Assembly (NCBI GenBank): GCA_025965315.1
Contig: JAOPXD010000177.1
Coordinates: forward strand, 1 to 45,920
DNA length: 45,920 nt
Direction: 5' to 3'
Origin: Marmoricola sp.
Lineage (GTDB): Bacteria; Actinomycetota; Actinomycetes; Propionibacteriales; Nocardioidaceae
Shown here: positions 25,719-33,546 of the stretch, piece by piece
Layout of the letters: each line of letters begins with the position of its first letter
Numbering within the stretch: position 1 is the first letter of the stretch
Notes under the pieces: model-generated
What the model saw: the letters and a program-made list of their open reading frames with translations, nothing else
Told to the model about the DNA's origin: nothing
Databases searched by the model: none
Program-made: the position numbers and the translations under genes

Positions 25719-26813
25719 ATGAGGACGAAGGCCGACAGCCGACGAACTGGGGCGATGCTGCTCTGCTCGTTGACGGTGACCGTGCTCGGTGGCGCCCTGA
25801 TCGCCGTGCTGCCGCACCTGGTCGGCGTCTCGTGGTCCGCGATCGGCGCCACCCTCGGCAGCATCCCGGTCCCTGTTCTCCTCGGTCTCGTCGCGCTGTG
25901 GTTCGCCGGCCTGGGCGTGCACGTCATCGTGCTGATGGCGGCGATGAAGGGGCTGACCGCGCGTCAGGCGCTGGCCCTCAACCTGTCCGGCTCGGCCGTC
26001 TCGAACCTGATCCCGCTGGGCGGCCCGGCCGGCGTGGGACTGGGCTACGGGATGGCGCGGAGCTGGGGATTCGGCTGCGACCAGTACGCGTCGTACACGG
26101 TGGCCACCAACGTGTGGAACGCGCTGGGGAAGTTCCTGATGGGTACCAGCGTGCTCGCCACCGCTGCCCTGCTGGGGACGGGGTTGCCCTCGGGCCTCGG
26201 CAGCGTCGTGCTCGGAGCGACCGCGTTCGTGGCCTTCGGTGGCGGCGTCGCGGGCCTGACGTTGCGCACCGAGAGGACCACGGTCGCCGCCGGCCAGCGG
26301 GTGGACCGGTGGATCGCAGCCGTCCGTCGCCACGACGAGGTGACGGCCGTCTGCTCGGGCTGGCTGCTCAACAGCCGCCGCGAGCTCGGGACCGCGGTCC
26401 GCTCGGGCTGGAAGCGGATGAGCCTCGGCGTCCTCTGCTACCTGGTGCTGCAGGCCGCGCTGCTGCTCGCCTGCATGGCCGCGGTAGGCGCGCACGTCAC
26501 CGTCGGCGTCGCGGTGATCGCTTTCGCGATCGAACGCCTGATCAGCCTGGCCCCGATCACTCCTGGCGCTTCCGGCATCGCCGAGATCGGCACGGTTGCG
26601 GCGCTGCACTCCTTCGGGGTGGACCCGGTGGCGGCTGCCGCCGGCGTCCTGCTGTACCGGACGCTGATGTTCGGCATCCAGATCCCGATCGGGGGCGCGA
26701 TCGGACTCGGCTGGTTGGCCGGGGTACGCCGCCAGCGCGCGCTGCTACCCAAGATCGAGGTCGTGCTGCCCGAGGCCGTCGTGCTGACCAGCCCCCAGCT
26801 CGCATCGCCGTAG
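25719..26813 (+). CDS. MprF-like flippase domain protein (LPG synthase TM family, UPF0104-like)
   Basis: This protein of about 364 residues has roughly eight membrane helices and resembles the lysylphosphatidylglycerol synthase transmembrane family. Hallmarks are the NLSGSAVSNLIPLGGPAGVGLGYGM segment (about 85-110) and the C-terminal ERLISLAPITPGASGIAEIGT with a following LYRTLMF. In full MprF this region moves the modified lipid to the outer leaflet. Here it stands alone, divergent from the protease and MprF-like synthase genes, and may serve the same pathway. Three in-frame starts compete (ATG 25710, GTG 25713, ATG 25719); the G-rich site at 25704-25708 best suits 25719. Other members of this family handle different lipids, so the role is inferred. 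Confidence 0.82.
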   Translation: MRTKADSRRTGAMLLCSLTVTVLGGALIAVLPHLVGVSWSAIGATLGSIPVPVLLGLVALWFAGLGVHVIVLMAAMKGLTARQALALNLSGSAVSNLIPLGGPAGVGLGYGMARSWGFGCDQYASYTVATNVWNALGKFLMGTSVLATAALLGTGLPSGLGSVVLGATAFVAFGGGVAGLTLRTERTTVAAGQRVDRWIAAVRRHDEVTAVCSGWLLNSRRELGTAVRSGWKRMSLGVLCYLVLQAALLLACMAAVGAHVTVGVAVIAFAIERLISLAPITPGASGIAEIGTVAALHSFGVDPVAAAAGVLLYRTLMFGIQIPIGGAIGLGWLAGVRRQRALLPKIEVVLPEAVVLTSPQLASP

Positions 26814-26850
26814 ACCGGAGCAGTTCAGGGCCGGTTCAGCGAGACGCCCG

Positions 26851-26856
26851 TAGGTT
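26851..26856 (+). promoter_or_regulatory. Candidate -10 box of the MptB-like gene (leaderless)
   Basis: TAGGTT ends 6 nt before GTG 26863. Two GTTCAG copies, about 11 nt apart, lie just upstream (near 26823 and 26834). Confidence 0.42.
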
Positions 26857-26862
26857 CCACCC

Positions 26863-28299
26863 GTGCGCTGGGTGATCGTTCGCGGAGTCGTCGGCGCCGT
26901 GCTGATCACGATCGGCGGCTTCTGCTACGCGCACCTCTCGCATCCCAGCTGGGTCGACAGCAGCCCGCTGGCCGAGCTGCGCGAATCCACGCTCCGGGTC
27001 GACCTCGGCCTCGCGCTCGGTGCCGCCGGCCTGCTGCTGCTCACCTGGGCCTGGTGGGGGCTGCGTGCGTTCGCCCACGACGACGCCACCGGGGTCACCT
27101 CGGTCCGGATCGCCCTCGGCTGCTGGTCGGTCCCGCTGCTGATCGCGCCGCCGCTGTTCAGCGGGGACGGCTGGTCCTACGTGGCAACCGGGTACCTGAC
27201 CGGGCACGGCTTCTCGCCGTACGTGTGGACGCCGGACAGCCTTCCGGTCGCGCTGCGCTCCGGGGTCAACGGGCGGTGGCTGCACACGGTCTCGCCGTAC
27301 GGGCCGCTGGCCCAGGGCTGGGGCGGTCTCGCAGCCCAGGTCACCTCGAACCCCTGGGCGCTGCTGGTGGCGTACCGGGTCTTCGCGCTGGTCGGCATCG
27401 CGTTGCTCGCGTGGGCGACCCCGCGACTGGCAGTCCGCGCCGGCCTGCATCCCGGCGACGCGTCCTGGCTGGTCCTCGCCAGTCCTTTCGTGATCGCCCA
27501 CGGCATCGGAGGCCTGCACAACGACATCGTGGTGGCCGGCCTCGGGCTCGCTGCCCTGGCCGCGACGACGCGGGACCGCTGGGTCTGGGGAGCGGTCCTC
27601 GCCGGTGCCGCTGCGGCCGTCAAGGTGCCGGGCGGCATGATCGCCATCGGGGTCGTGCTGCTGTCGCTCCAGGTCGACGCGAAACGCACGGCGCGGCTGG
27701 GTCGCGCCGTCGGCGTGGCGGCGGTCGCAGCAGCCACGGTCCTGGGTCTGGGCGTGGTCACCGGAGTGGGAAGCGGCTGGATCTCGGCGCTCTCGGTTCC
27801 GACGTCGGTCCCCTCGCAGCTGTCGTTGACCTACAACGTCGGGACGGAGCTCCGGAAGCTCGTCGCGGTGCTGCACCTCTCGTTGGTCGTTCCCGACGGG
27901 ATGACGATCGTCTCGCTGGTCCAGGCAGCCGGGGTGATCCTGCTCGCGGCGGGCGCGCTGTGGTTGGTGCTCTACGGCCGCAACCACGACGACGGGGTGA
28001 GCCTGGCCGCTGTCGCTGCCCTGATGTTCGCCGCGACGATGCTCAGCCCGGTCACGCACTACTGGTACTTCCTGTGGTGCCTGCCCCTGGTCGCCTGTGC
28101 GCGGGTGTCGGTCGCCGTACGGCGCACGCTGATCGCCGGAGTCGCCGTCCTCGGCCTCACCGCTCTCGCCGATCCGTCCCTGCACGTCGCCTGGCTCTCG
28201 ACAACCTCCGGGATCGCCGTGGTCTGCGTGCCGGTCCTGGTGTTCTTCGGGTCGCGGGGCTGGAAGGCCCAGGAAGCCCTGGAGCCAGCGTCCCGCTGA
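26863..28299 (+). CDS. MptB-like GT-C mannosyltransferase (polyprenol-phosphate-dependent)
   Basis: This 478-residue protein has about 12 membrane helices and the layout of GT-C glycosyltransferases. The first external loop carries FSGDGWSYVATGYLTGHGFSPY, with Asp102 as the likely catalytic residue; this pattern is typical of the MptA/MptB alpha-1,6-mannosyltransferases that build lipoglycan backbones from polyprenyl-phosphomannose. GGLHNDIVVAGLGL and SPVTHYWYFLWCLP are further family-like segments. The GTG start is chosen because of the TAGGTT box 6 nt upstream and the absence of a Shine-Dalgarno site. It lies 49 nt after the flippase gene, within an envelope-related region. Exact sugar and acceptor are inferred. 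Confidence 0.82.
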   Translation: MRWVIVRGVVGAVLITIGGFCYAHLSHPSWVDSSPLAELRESTLRVDLGLALGAAGLLLLTWAWWGLRAFAHDDATGVTSVRIALGCWSVPLLIAPPLFSGDGWSYVATGYLTGHGFSPYVWTPDSLPVALRSGVNGRWLHTVSPYGPLAQGWGGLAAQVTSNPWALLVAYRVFALVGIALLAWATPRLAVRAGLHPGDASWLVLASPFVIAHGIGGLHNDIVVAGLGLAALAATTRDRWVWGAVLAGAAAAVKVPGGMIAIGVVLLSLQVDAKRTARLGRAVGVAAVAAATVLGLGVVTGVGSGWISALSVPTSVPSQLSLTYNVGTELRKLVAVLHLSLVVPDGMTIVSLVQAAGVILLAAGALWLVLYGRNHDDGVSLAAVAALMFAATMLSPVTHYWYFLWCLPLVACARVSVAVRRTLIAGVAVLGLTALADPSLHVAWLSTTSGIAVVCVPVLVFFGSRGWKAQEALEPASR

Positions 28300-28347
28300 G
28301 GTGACGACGTGCGATGAGCGTCACATCTGACCATTGGTGTTCAAAGT

Positions 28348-28371
28348 CTAGTGATTTTGTTGATTTACTAG
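28348..28371 (+). promoter_or_regulatory. AT-rich promoter region with inverted repeat before the arylsulfotransferase-like gene
   Basis: CTAGT (28348-28352) and ACTAG (28367-28371) form a 5-bp inverted repeat around an AT-rich 14-nt centre containing two GATTT copies. TTCAAA (28340-28345) and TTTACT (28364-28369) are 18 nt apart, with the latter 6 nt before ATG 28376. The AT content is striking in this genome. Confidence 0.45.
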
Positions 28372-28375
28372 CCAT

Positions 28376-29632
28376 ATGAACAGACTCGCTTCTCGCCAGG
28401 TCGCGCTGGCCCTCACCGCCCTCGCCGCGATCAGCCTCCTGGGCCCCCTACCTGGCGCCAACGCCCTCGGCGGCATCCCCGTCCCGACCCCACCGGTCGG
28501 TCCCCCGACGTACACGGTGAACGTCGACGAGCCGTCCGGGGCCGTCGGCGACATCTTCTACACGACCGGGTTCAGCGCGGCCGCGGTCGGCATCGACATC
28601 CCGGCGATCAGTGCCGCGGTCGCGCCGCTGGAGCCCTCGAACCTGGTGATCGCCGACAAGTCCGGCAAGGTGATCTGGAAGCGCACCGCCGGCAAGGGCC
28701 TCGGCGTCGCCGATTTCCGCACCCAGATCTACCACGGCGAGAAGGTGCTGACCTGGTGGGAGGGCACGGACCAGGGCGGCCACGGCGCCGGCACCGACTA
28801 CATCGCCGACAGCCACTACAAGATCATCAAGAAGATCGCGTTGCCGGCGAGCACCGGTGACCACGCCGACATCCACGAGTTCCGGCTCGAGAACGACGGC
28901 CGGGAAGCCCTGATCACGTCGTACAAGCCGATCACCCACGACCTGACCAGCATCGGTGGCCCGAAGAACGCCAAGATGAACGACGCGATCGCGTTCGTCG
29001 TCGACACTGCCACGGGCAAGGTCCTGCACCAGTGGTCGGCGCTGGCGCACATCCCGCTGACCAACACCCGGGTACGCCGACCGCTCCCCGGCAGCACCAC
29101 CTACGACCCGTACCACATCAACTCGATCGCCCTCGATCCCCAGGGCAACCTGGTGATCTCGTTCCGCGACCTGTCAGCGATCTACGACGTCGACATCAAC
29201 AGTGGTCGGATCAACTGGGTGCTGGGCGGCGCGCACCCGACCCTCAAGGCCGGCCCGGGCGTCGAGTTCGGCTTCCAGCACGACGCCGAGTTCATCTCCC
29301 CCACCACGCTGCAGTTCTTCAACGACAACGCCCTGGGCCAGAACGACCCGAAGAGCCCGTTGAAGCTGGTGGGCGGCCTGTCCAGCGTCGAGCAGGTGAC
29401 GATCGACGCGAAGGACCACACCGCGACGCTGGTCCACAACTGGACCCACCCCGACGACCTCGTGTCGGTCGCGATGGGCAACGCCCAGCACCTCGCCGAC
29501 GGCCACACCTTCGTCAGCTGGGGTGCGGCGCCGCGGATCTCGGAGTTCGACGCGAACGGCAAGCTCGTCTACGACGCGTCCCTGCCCACGCCGTCGTACC
29601 GCGCGTTCCTGGACACCTGGCCCGGGAACTGA
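28376..29632 (+). CDS. Secreted arylsulfotransferase (ASST)-family protein
   Basis: This 418-residue protein has a signal peptide (residues 1-31, ending near GANA) and a beta-propeller-like domain of the arylsulfotransferase family. Repeated blades are visible, for example DPYHINSIALDPQGNLVISFRDLSAIYDVD and FQHDAEFISPTTLQFFNDN, with His residues in NSI/HINS- and QHDAE-type positions as in this family. Known enzymes of the group transfer sulfate between phenolic compounds, but many actinobacterial members are uncharacterised. It probably acts outside the membrane. The gene is monocistronic, converging on guaA with a 39-nt gap that holds no clear terminator. Confidence 0.85.
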   Translation: MNRLASRQVALALTALAAISLLGPLPGANALGGIPVPTPPVGPPTYTVNVDEPSGAVGDIFYTTGFSAAAVGIDIPAISAAVAPLEPSNLVIADKSGKVIWKRTAGKGLGVADFRTQIYHGEKVLTWWEGTDQGGHGAGTDYIADSHYKIIKKIALPASTGDHADIHEFRLENDGREALITSYKPITHDLTSIGGPKNAKMNDAIAFVVDTATGKVLHQWSALAHIPLTNTRVRRPLPGSTTYDPYHINSIALDPQGNLVISFRDLSAIYDVDINSGRINWVLGGAHPTLKAGPGVEFGFQHDAEFISPTTLQFFNDNALGQNDPKSPLKLVGGLSSVEQVTIDAKDHTATLVHNWTHPDDLVSVAMGNAQHLADGHTFVSWGAAPRISEFDANGKLVYDASLPTPSYRAFLDTWPGN

Positions 29633-29671
29633 GCCGCTAGCGTCCGCCGCCGGGTGCCGGGTCCTGGGACG

Positions 29672-31228
29672 TCACTCCCACTCGATGGTGCCCGGCGGCT
29701 TGCTGGTGATGTCGAGGACGACCCGGTTGACCTCGTCGACCTCGTTGGTGATCCGGGTCGAGATCCGCTCCAGGACGTCGTACGGCAGTCGGCTCCAGTC
29801 AGCTGTCATGGCGTCCTCGCTGGAGACCGGACGGAGCACGATCGGGTGGCCGTAGGTCCGGCCGTCGCCCTGGACGCCGACCGAGCGGACGTCGGCCAGC
29901 AGGACGACGGGGAACTGCCAGATGTCGCGGTCCAGGCCGGCCTTGGTGGTCTCCTCGCGGACGATCGCGTCAGCCTCGCGCAGGATCTCGAGGCGGTGGG
30001 CGTCGATCGCTCCGACGATCCGGATGGCCAGACCCGGGCCGGGGAACGGGTGCCGCCAGACCATCGCCGGCGGCAGGCCGAGCTGCTCTCCGACCTGACG
30101 GACCTCGTCCTTGAACAGGGTGCGCAGCGGCTCGATCAGGCTGAACTCGAGGTCGTCGGGCAGCCCGCCGACGTTGTGGTGGGACTTGATGTTCGCCGCA
30201 CCTTCGCCGCCGCCGGACTCGACCACGTCGGGGTAGAGCGTGCCCTGGACCAGGAACTTCACCGGAGGGCCCGGGGTCGCGAGCACCTCGCGCTCGGCGC
30301 CCTCGAAGACCCGGATGAACTCCCGCCCGATGATCTTCCGCTTCTCCTCCGGGTCGGTGACGTCCGCCAGGAAGCCGAGGAACTGGTCGCTGCACTCGAC
30401 GACCTTGAGGTCGATCCCGGTGGCCGCGACGTAGTCCTCCTCGACCTGCTCGGCCTCGCCCGCCCGCAGCAGGCCGTGGTCGACGAAGACACAGGTGAGC
30501 TGGTCGCCGATCGCCCGCTGCACCAGCGCCGCGGCGACAGCGGAGTCGACCCCGCCGGACAGTCCGCAGATGACCCGGGCGTCACCGACCTCGGCACGGA
30601 TCCGCTCGACCTGCTCGTCGACGATGTTGACGCTCGTCCAGGTCGGCCTGCAGCCGGCGATGTCGTAGAGGAAGTGCTCCAGGATGGTCTGGCCGTGCTC
30701 GCTGTGCAGCACCTCGGGGTGCCACTGCACCCCGGCGATCCGGCGCTCGGTGTCCTCGAAGGCAGCCACGGTCGCGCGCGGCGAGCGGGCGTTGACGGTG
30801 AAGCCCGCAGGCGCCGCGGTGACCTCGTCCCCGTGCGACATCCAGGAGACGAGGGACTCGGGCAGCCCGCTGAGCAGGGTGCCGGCCTCGAGCACCGAGA
30901 CGTCGGTCCGGCCGTACTCGCGCTGACCGGTGTGGGCGACCTCGCCACCCAGCGCTTGCGCCAGCGCCATGAAGCCGTAGCAGATCCCGAAGACGGGGAC
31001 CGTGCCGTCGACCAGTGCCGGGTCGAGCTGCGGAGCCCCGACCTCGTAGACCGACGACGGCCCACCGGACAGGACGATCGCGGTGGGCTTCTTCGCGAGC
31101 ATGTCGGCAGCGGACATCGTGTGCGGAACGATCTCCGAATACACCTTCGCCTCACGGACACGACGGGCGATCAGCTGGGCGTACTGCGCCCCGAAGTCGA
31201 CGACAAGGACGAGGTCGTGGTCGGTCAA
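29672..31228 (-). CDS. guaA: GMP synthase (glutamine-hydrolysing)
   Basis: This 518-residue enzyme converts XMP to GMP using ATP and glutamine. The N-terminal class-I glutamine amidotransferase domain has the nucleophile Cys83 in FGICYG and the HPEV segment. The central ATP-pyrophosphatase domain has the P-loop [13 protein letters not shown], and the C-terminal dimerisation domain ends at the usual KPPGTIEWE. Domain order and length are normal. The start is a TTG at 31228 (protein MTDHDLV), supported by an A/G-rich AAGAAGGGG site upstream. Its distance from the GMC oxidoreductase recalls the purine/cholesterol-oxidase neighbourhood seen in other actinobacteria. Confidence 0.97.
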   Translation of the reverse strand: MTDHDLVLVVDFGAQYAQLIARRVREAKVYSEIVPHTMSAADMLAKKPTAIVLSGGPSSVYEVGAPQLDPALVDGTVPVFGICYGFMALAQALGGEVAHTGQREYGRTDVSVLEAGTLLSGLPESLVSWMSHGDEVTAAPAGFTVNARSPRATVAAFEDTERRIAGVQWHPEVLHSEHGQTILEHFLYDIAGCRPTWTSVNIVDEQVERIRAEVGDARVICGLSGGVDSAVAAALVQRAIGDQLTCVFVDHGLLRAGEAEQVEEDYVAATGIDLKVVECSDQFLGFLADVTDPEEKRKIIGREFIRVFEGAEREVLATPGPPVKFLVQGTLYPDVVESGGGEGAANIKSHHNVGGLPDDLEFSLIEPLRTLFKDEVRQVGEQLGLPPAMVWRHPFPGPGLAIRIVGAIDAHRLEILREADAIVREETTKAGLDRDIWQFPVVLLADVRSVGVQGDGRTYGHPIVLRPVSSEDAMTADWSRLPYDVLERISTRITNEVDEVNRVVLDITSKPPGTIEWE

Positions 31229-31278
31229 AGCCGGCCCCTTCTTCAGCTCGGGTGGAAGACCGGAGTCTATCGCTGAGC

Positions 31279-31518
31279 TCAGCCGCCCGACTGATCGCAG
31301 TGCTTGTCGACCGCACTGACGGCCTTCCTCAGGGTGCCGACCGTCGTGGTATCCAGGGTGCTGACACTGTCGTCCGAGGCCGGTGTGACAGCGGCCTGGA
31401 CAACGGCCGCGGCGGTGACCAGGCCGACGAAGAGCCGGTAGCTGCTCGACGACAGGCCCTTGGTACGTCCGGCAGCAGCGGCCGAGCCGCTCAGGGTTCG
31501 GATCTCGGCAGTGAGCAC
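31279..31518 (-). CDS. Small hypothetical protein, possibly 5'-frameshifted
   Basis: The 79-residue reading from GTG 31518 (GGGAG lies 6 nt upstream) contains a hydrophobic segment, [15 protein letters not shown], and the C-terminal [12 protein letters not shown]. The same frame stays open and protein-like upstream ([23 protein letters not shown]) but lacks a start codon. A well-placed leaderless start (TAGCGT, 6 nt, ATG 31619) lies in another frame, which stops after 42 codons. Removing one AC of ACAC near 31600 would join ATG 31619 to the long frame, giving about 112 residues. No family was recognised. Either the GTG start is real or the gene has a 2-nt frameshift. Confidence 0.45.
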   Translation of the reverse strand: MLTAEIRTLSGSAAAAGRTKGLSSSSYRLFVGLVTAAAVVQAAVTPASDDSVSTLDTTTVGTLRKAVSAVDKHCDQSGG

Positions 31519-31625
31519 GTCCGGCTCCCAGCTGGATTCCTTGACCGCTGTGTCCAGATCACCGAGCAGCGTCGGGGCGGACGCGCCTCCGTTGAGGGTG
31601 TACGAGCGGCGAGGTTCATGGCTGC

Positions 31626-31631
31626 ACGCTA
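31626..31631 (-). promoter_or_regulatory. Candidate -10 box upstream of the small hypothetical gene
   Basis: TAGCGT on the minus strand ends 6 nt before ATG 31619, the same box and spacing as at 8477-8482. It suggests the true start of the small gene is at 31619 despite the frame break. Confidence 0.4.
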
Positions 31632-31658
31632 ACGGCTCAGACCGACCCCGGACACGAC

Positions 31659-31697
31659 TCAGGGCCAGACCGGGGAGGGAGGGAGGTCTGGCCCTGA
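31659..31697 (-). terminator. Strong hairpin with a G-rich loop downstream of the GMC oxidoreductase gene
   Basis: TCAGGGCCAGACC (31659-31671) and GGTCTGGCCCTGA (31685-31697) pair perfectly over 13 bp. The 13-nt loop is GGGGAGGGAGGGA on the plus strand. It lies about 130 nt beyond the stop of the minus-strand GMC gene and could terminate that operon, although no T-tract follows, as is common in actinobacteria. Confidence 0.65.
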
Positions 31698-31827
31698 TTG
31701 TCCACGTGGCGTGAACCGTGTCGAGATCGGGCCTGGGAGGGAGCTGTGCACCCGATCTGCACTGATAAACGAGCGCTCTCAGACCGGGTTATGCAGGATC
31801 CGAAACTTTTTTGGTGCTCGCGCCCGC

Positions 31828-33546
31828 TCAGCTCACGCTCACGATGGGGAGGTGCAGCGCCCCGGGAGCCCCGCTCGGGACAGCCGGAGAGATCGGTTCG
31901 ACCGGAGCCACCCGCTGGTACGCCGTACCGAGCTCGGGGCGCGGGTCCTCCTCGCCCTTGTTGGGCCAGAAGGACATCGCCCGCTCGGCCTGCGCGGTGA
32001 TCGTCAGCGACGGGTTCACACCCAGGTTCGCGGAGATCGCAGAGCCGTCGGCGATGTGCAGGCCCGGGTAGCCGTACACGCGCTGGTACGGGTCGATGAC
32101 CCCGGTCGCCGCCGAGTCGCCGATGGTGCAACCGCCGATGAAGTGCGCCGTCAGCGGCCGGTTGAAGGGCTCACCGATCGAGCCGCCCGGCGTACCGCCC
32201 ACGATCTCGGCCATCTTGCGCACCGCCGTGTTCGCGACCGGGATCCAGGTCGGATTCGGCACGCCGTGACCCTGACGCGAGCTCAGGTAGCTCTTGTTCG
32301 TGCCGGGGACCCGCTTCGGGAAGGTCGTGATCGAGTTGTCGACGGTCTGCATCACCAGCGCGATCACGGTCCGCTCGGACCAGTGCTTGAAGTCGTAGAG
32401 GTCGCGGATGTTCTTCTTCTGCTTCCACATCTCCTTCATCCAGGTCCTCCAGCGCGGCTCCGGACCGTCGCCGTCGGTGAGCACGGTCTGCATCATCGAC
32501 ATGAAGTTCGAGCCCTTGCCGTACCGGACCGGCTCGATGTGGGTGTGCTCGTCGGGGTGGAAGGACGACGTGATCGCGACCCCGCGGGAGTAGTCGATCT
32601 TGCTGTCGACCGGGGCGATCGCGCCGAGGATGGACTCGGAGTTGGTCCGGGACAGGTAGCCGAGCCGGTCGGAGAGCTCCGGCAGGTGGCCCTGGTCCTT
32701 CATGGTGTGCAGCAACCGCTGGGTCCCCAGCGACGCGGCCGCCACGATCACCTGCTTCGCCGTGAAGGTACGGCGGGCACGCGAGCCGGCGATCTTGGCC
32801 TTGGTGAACTTCACCCGGATCTCGTAGCCGTCACCCGCGAGCGGGCTGATCCGGGTCACCGTGGTCAGCGGCATCACCCGGGCACCGAGGCGCTCGGCGA
32901 GGTACAGGTAGTTCTTGACCAGGGTGTTCTTGGAGTTGTGCCGGCAGCCGGTCATGCACTCGCCGCACGCCTTGCACGGCACCCGGTCCGGGCCGACGCC
33001 ACCGAAGAACGGGTCCTTGATCGTGTCGTGGTGGGTCTCCCCCGGTCCGCCGAAGAACACGCCGACAGGGGTCGGGTGGAACGTCTCCTCGACGCCCATG
33101 TCCTGCGCGACCTTGAACATCACGTCGTCGGCCGCCGTCCGCAGCGGGTTCTCGACCACGCCGAGCATCCGCTTGGCCTGGTCGTAGTACGGCGCGAGCT
33201 CGGACTTCCAGTCGGTGATGTGCGCCCAGGACGGGTCCCGGTAGAACGCGTCCAGCGGTTCGTAGAGCGTGTTCGCGTAGACCAGCGAACCACCGCCGAC
33301 TCCTGCGCCCGAGACGATCAGGCAGTCCTTGAGCGCGTCGATCCGCTGGATCCCGTAGCACCCGACCTCGGGACGGAACAGGTAGTTCTTCACGTCCCAC
33401 GAGTCGTCGGCGAAGTCGGAGTCCTCGAAGCGGGCACCGGCCTCCAGGACGGCCACCTTGTAGCCCTTCTCGGAGAGCCGCAGCGCGCTGACCGAGCCGC
33501 CGAACCCCGAGCCGATGATGATCACGTCGAAGTCGTGCGTGGTCAT
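31828..33546 (-). CDS. GMC-family oxidoreductase (ChoD/cholesterol-oxidase-like)
   Basis: This 572-residue flavoprotein starts with the FAD-binding motif IIIGSGFGGSVSALRLSEKG (about residues 9-28). It has the GAGVGGGSLVYANTL loop typical of ChoD-type cholesterol oxidases. A four-Cys patch, CKACGECMTGC, sits where ChoD relatives have similar clusters. The C-terminal part holds HFIGGCTIG and HIADGSAISANLGVNPSLTITAQ. It should oxidise a sterol or other bulky alcohol, but the substrate is not proven. Its ATG overlaps the stop of the aldehyde dehydrogenase gene (ATGA, 33543-33546), so the two are translationally coupled. The C-terminus extends about 40 residues past the conserved end. Confidence 0.9.
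   Translation of the reverse strand: MTTHDFDVIIIGSGFGGSVSALRLSEKGYKVAVLEAGARFEDSDFADDSWDVKNYLFRPEVGCYGIQRIDALKDCLIVSGAGVGGGSLVYANTLYEPLDAFYRDPSWAHITDWKSELAPYYDQAKRMLGVVENPLRTAADDVMFKVAQDMGVEETFHPTPVGVFFGGPGETHHDTIKDPFFGGVGPDRVPCKACGECMTGCRHNSKNTLVKNYLYLAERLGARVMPLTTVTRISPLAGDGYEIRVKFTKAKIAGSRARRTFTAKQVIVAAASLGTQRLLHTMKDQGHLPELSDRLGYLSRTNSESILGAIAPVDSKIDYSRGVAITSSFHPDEHTHIEPVRYGKGSNFMSMMQTVLTDGDGPEPRWRTWMKEMWKQKKNIRDLYDFKHWSERTVIALVMQTVDNSITTFPKRVPGTNKSYLSSRQGHGVPNPTWIPVANTAVRKMAEIVGGTPGGSIGEPFNRPLTAHFIGGCTIGDSAATGVIDPYQRVYGYPGLHIADGSAISANLGVNPSLTITAQAERAMSFWPNKGEEDPRPELGTAYQRVAPVEPISPAVPSGAPGALHLPIVSVS

Noticed and set aside
31807..31812. T6 run as a possible plus-strand terminator
   Set aside because: No stable hairpin directly precedes it and no plus-strand gene ends nearby.
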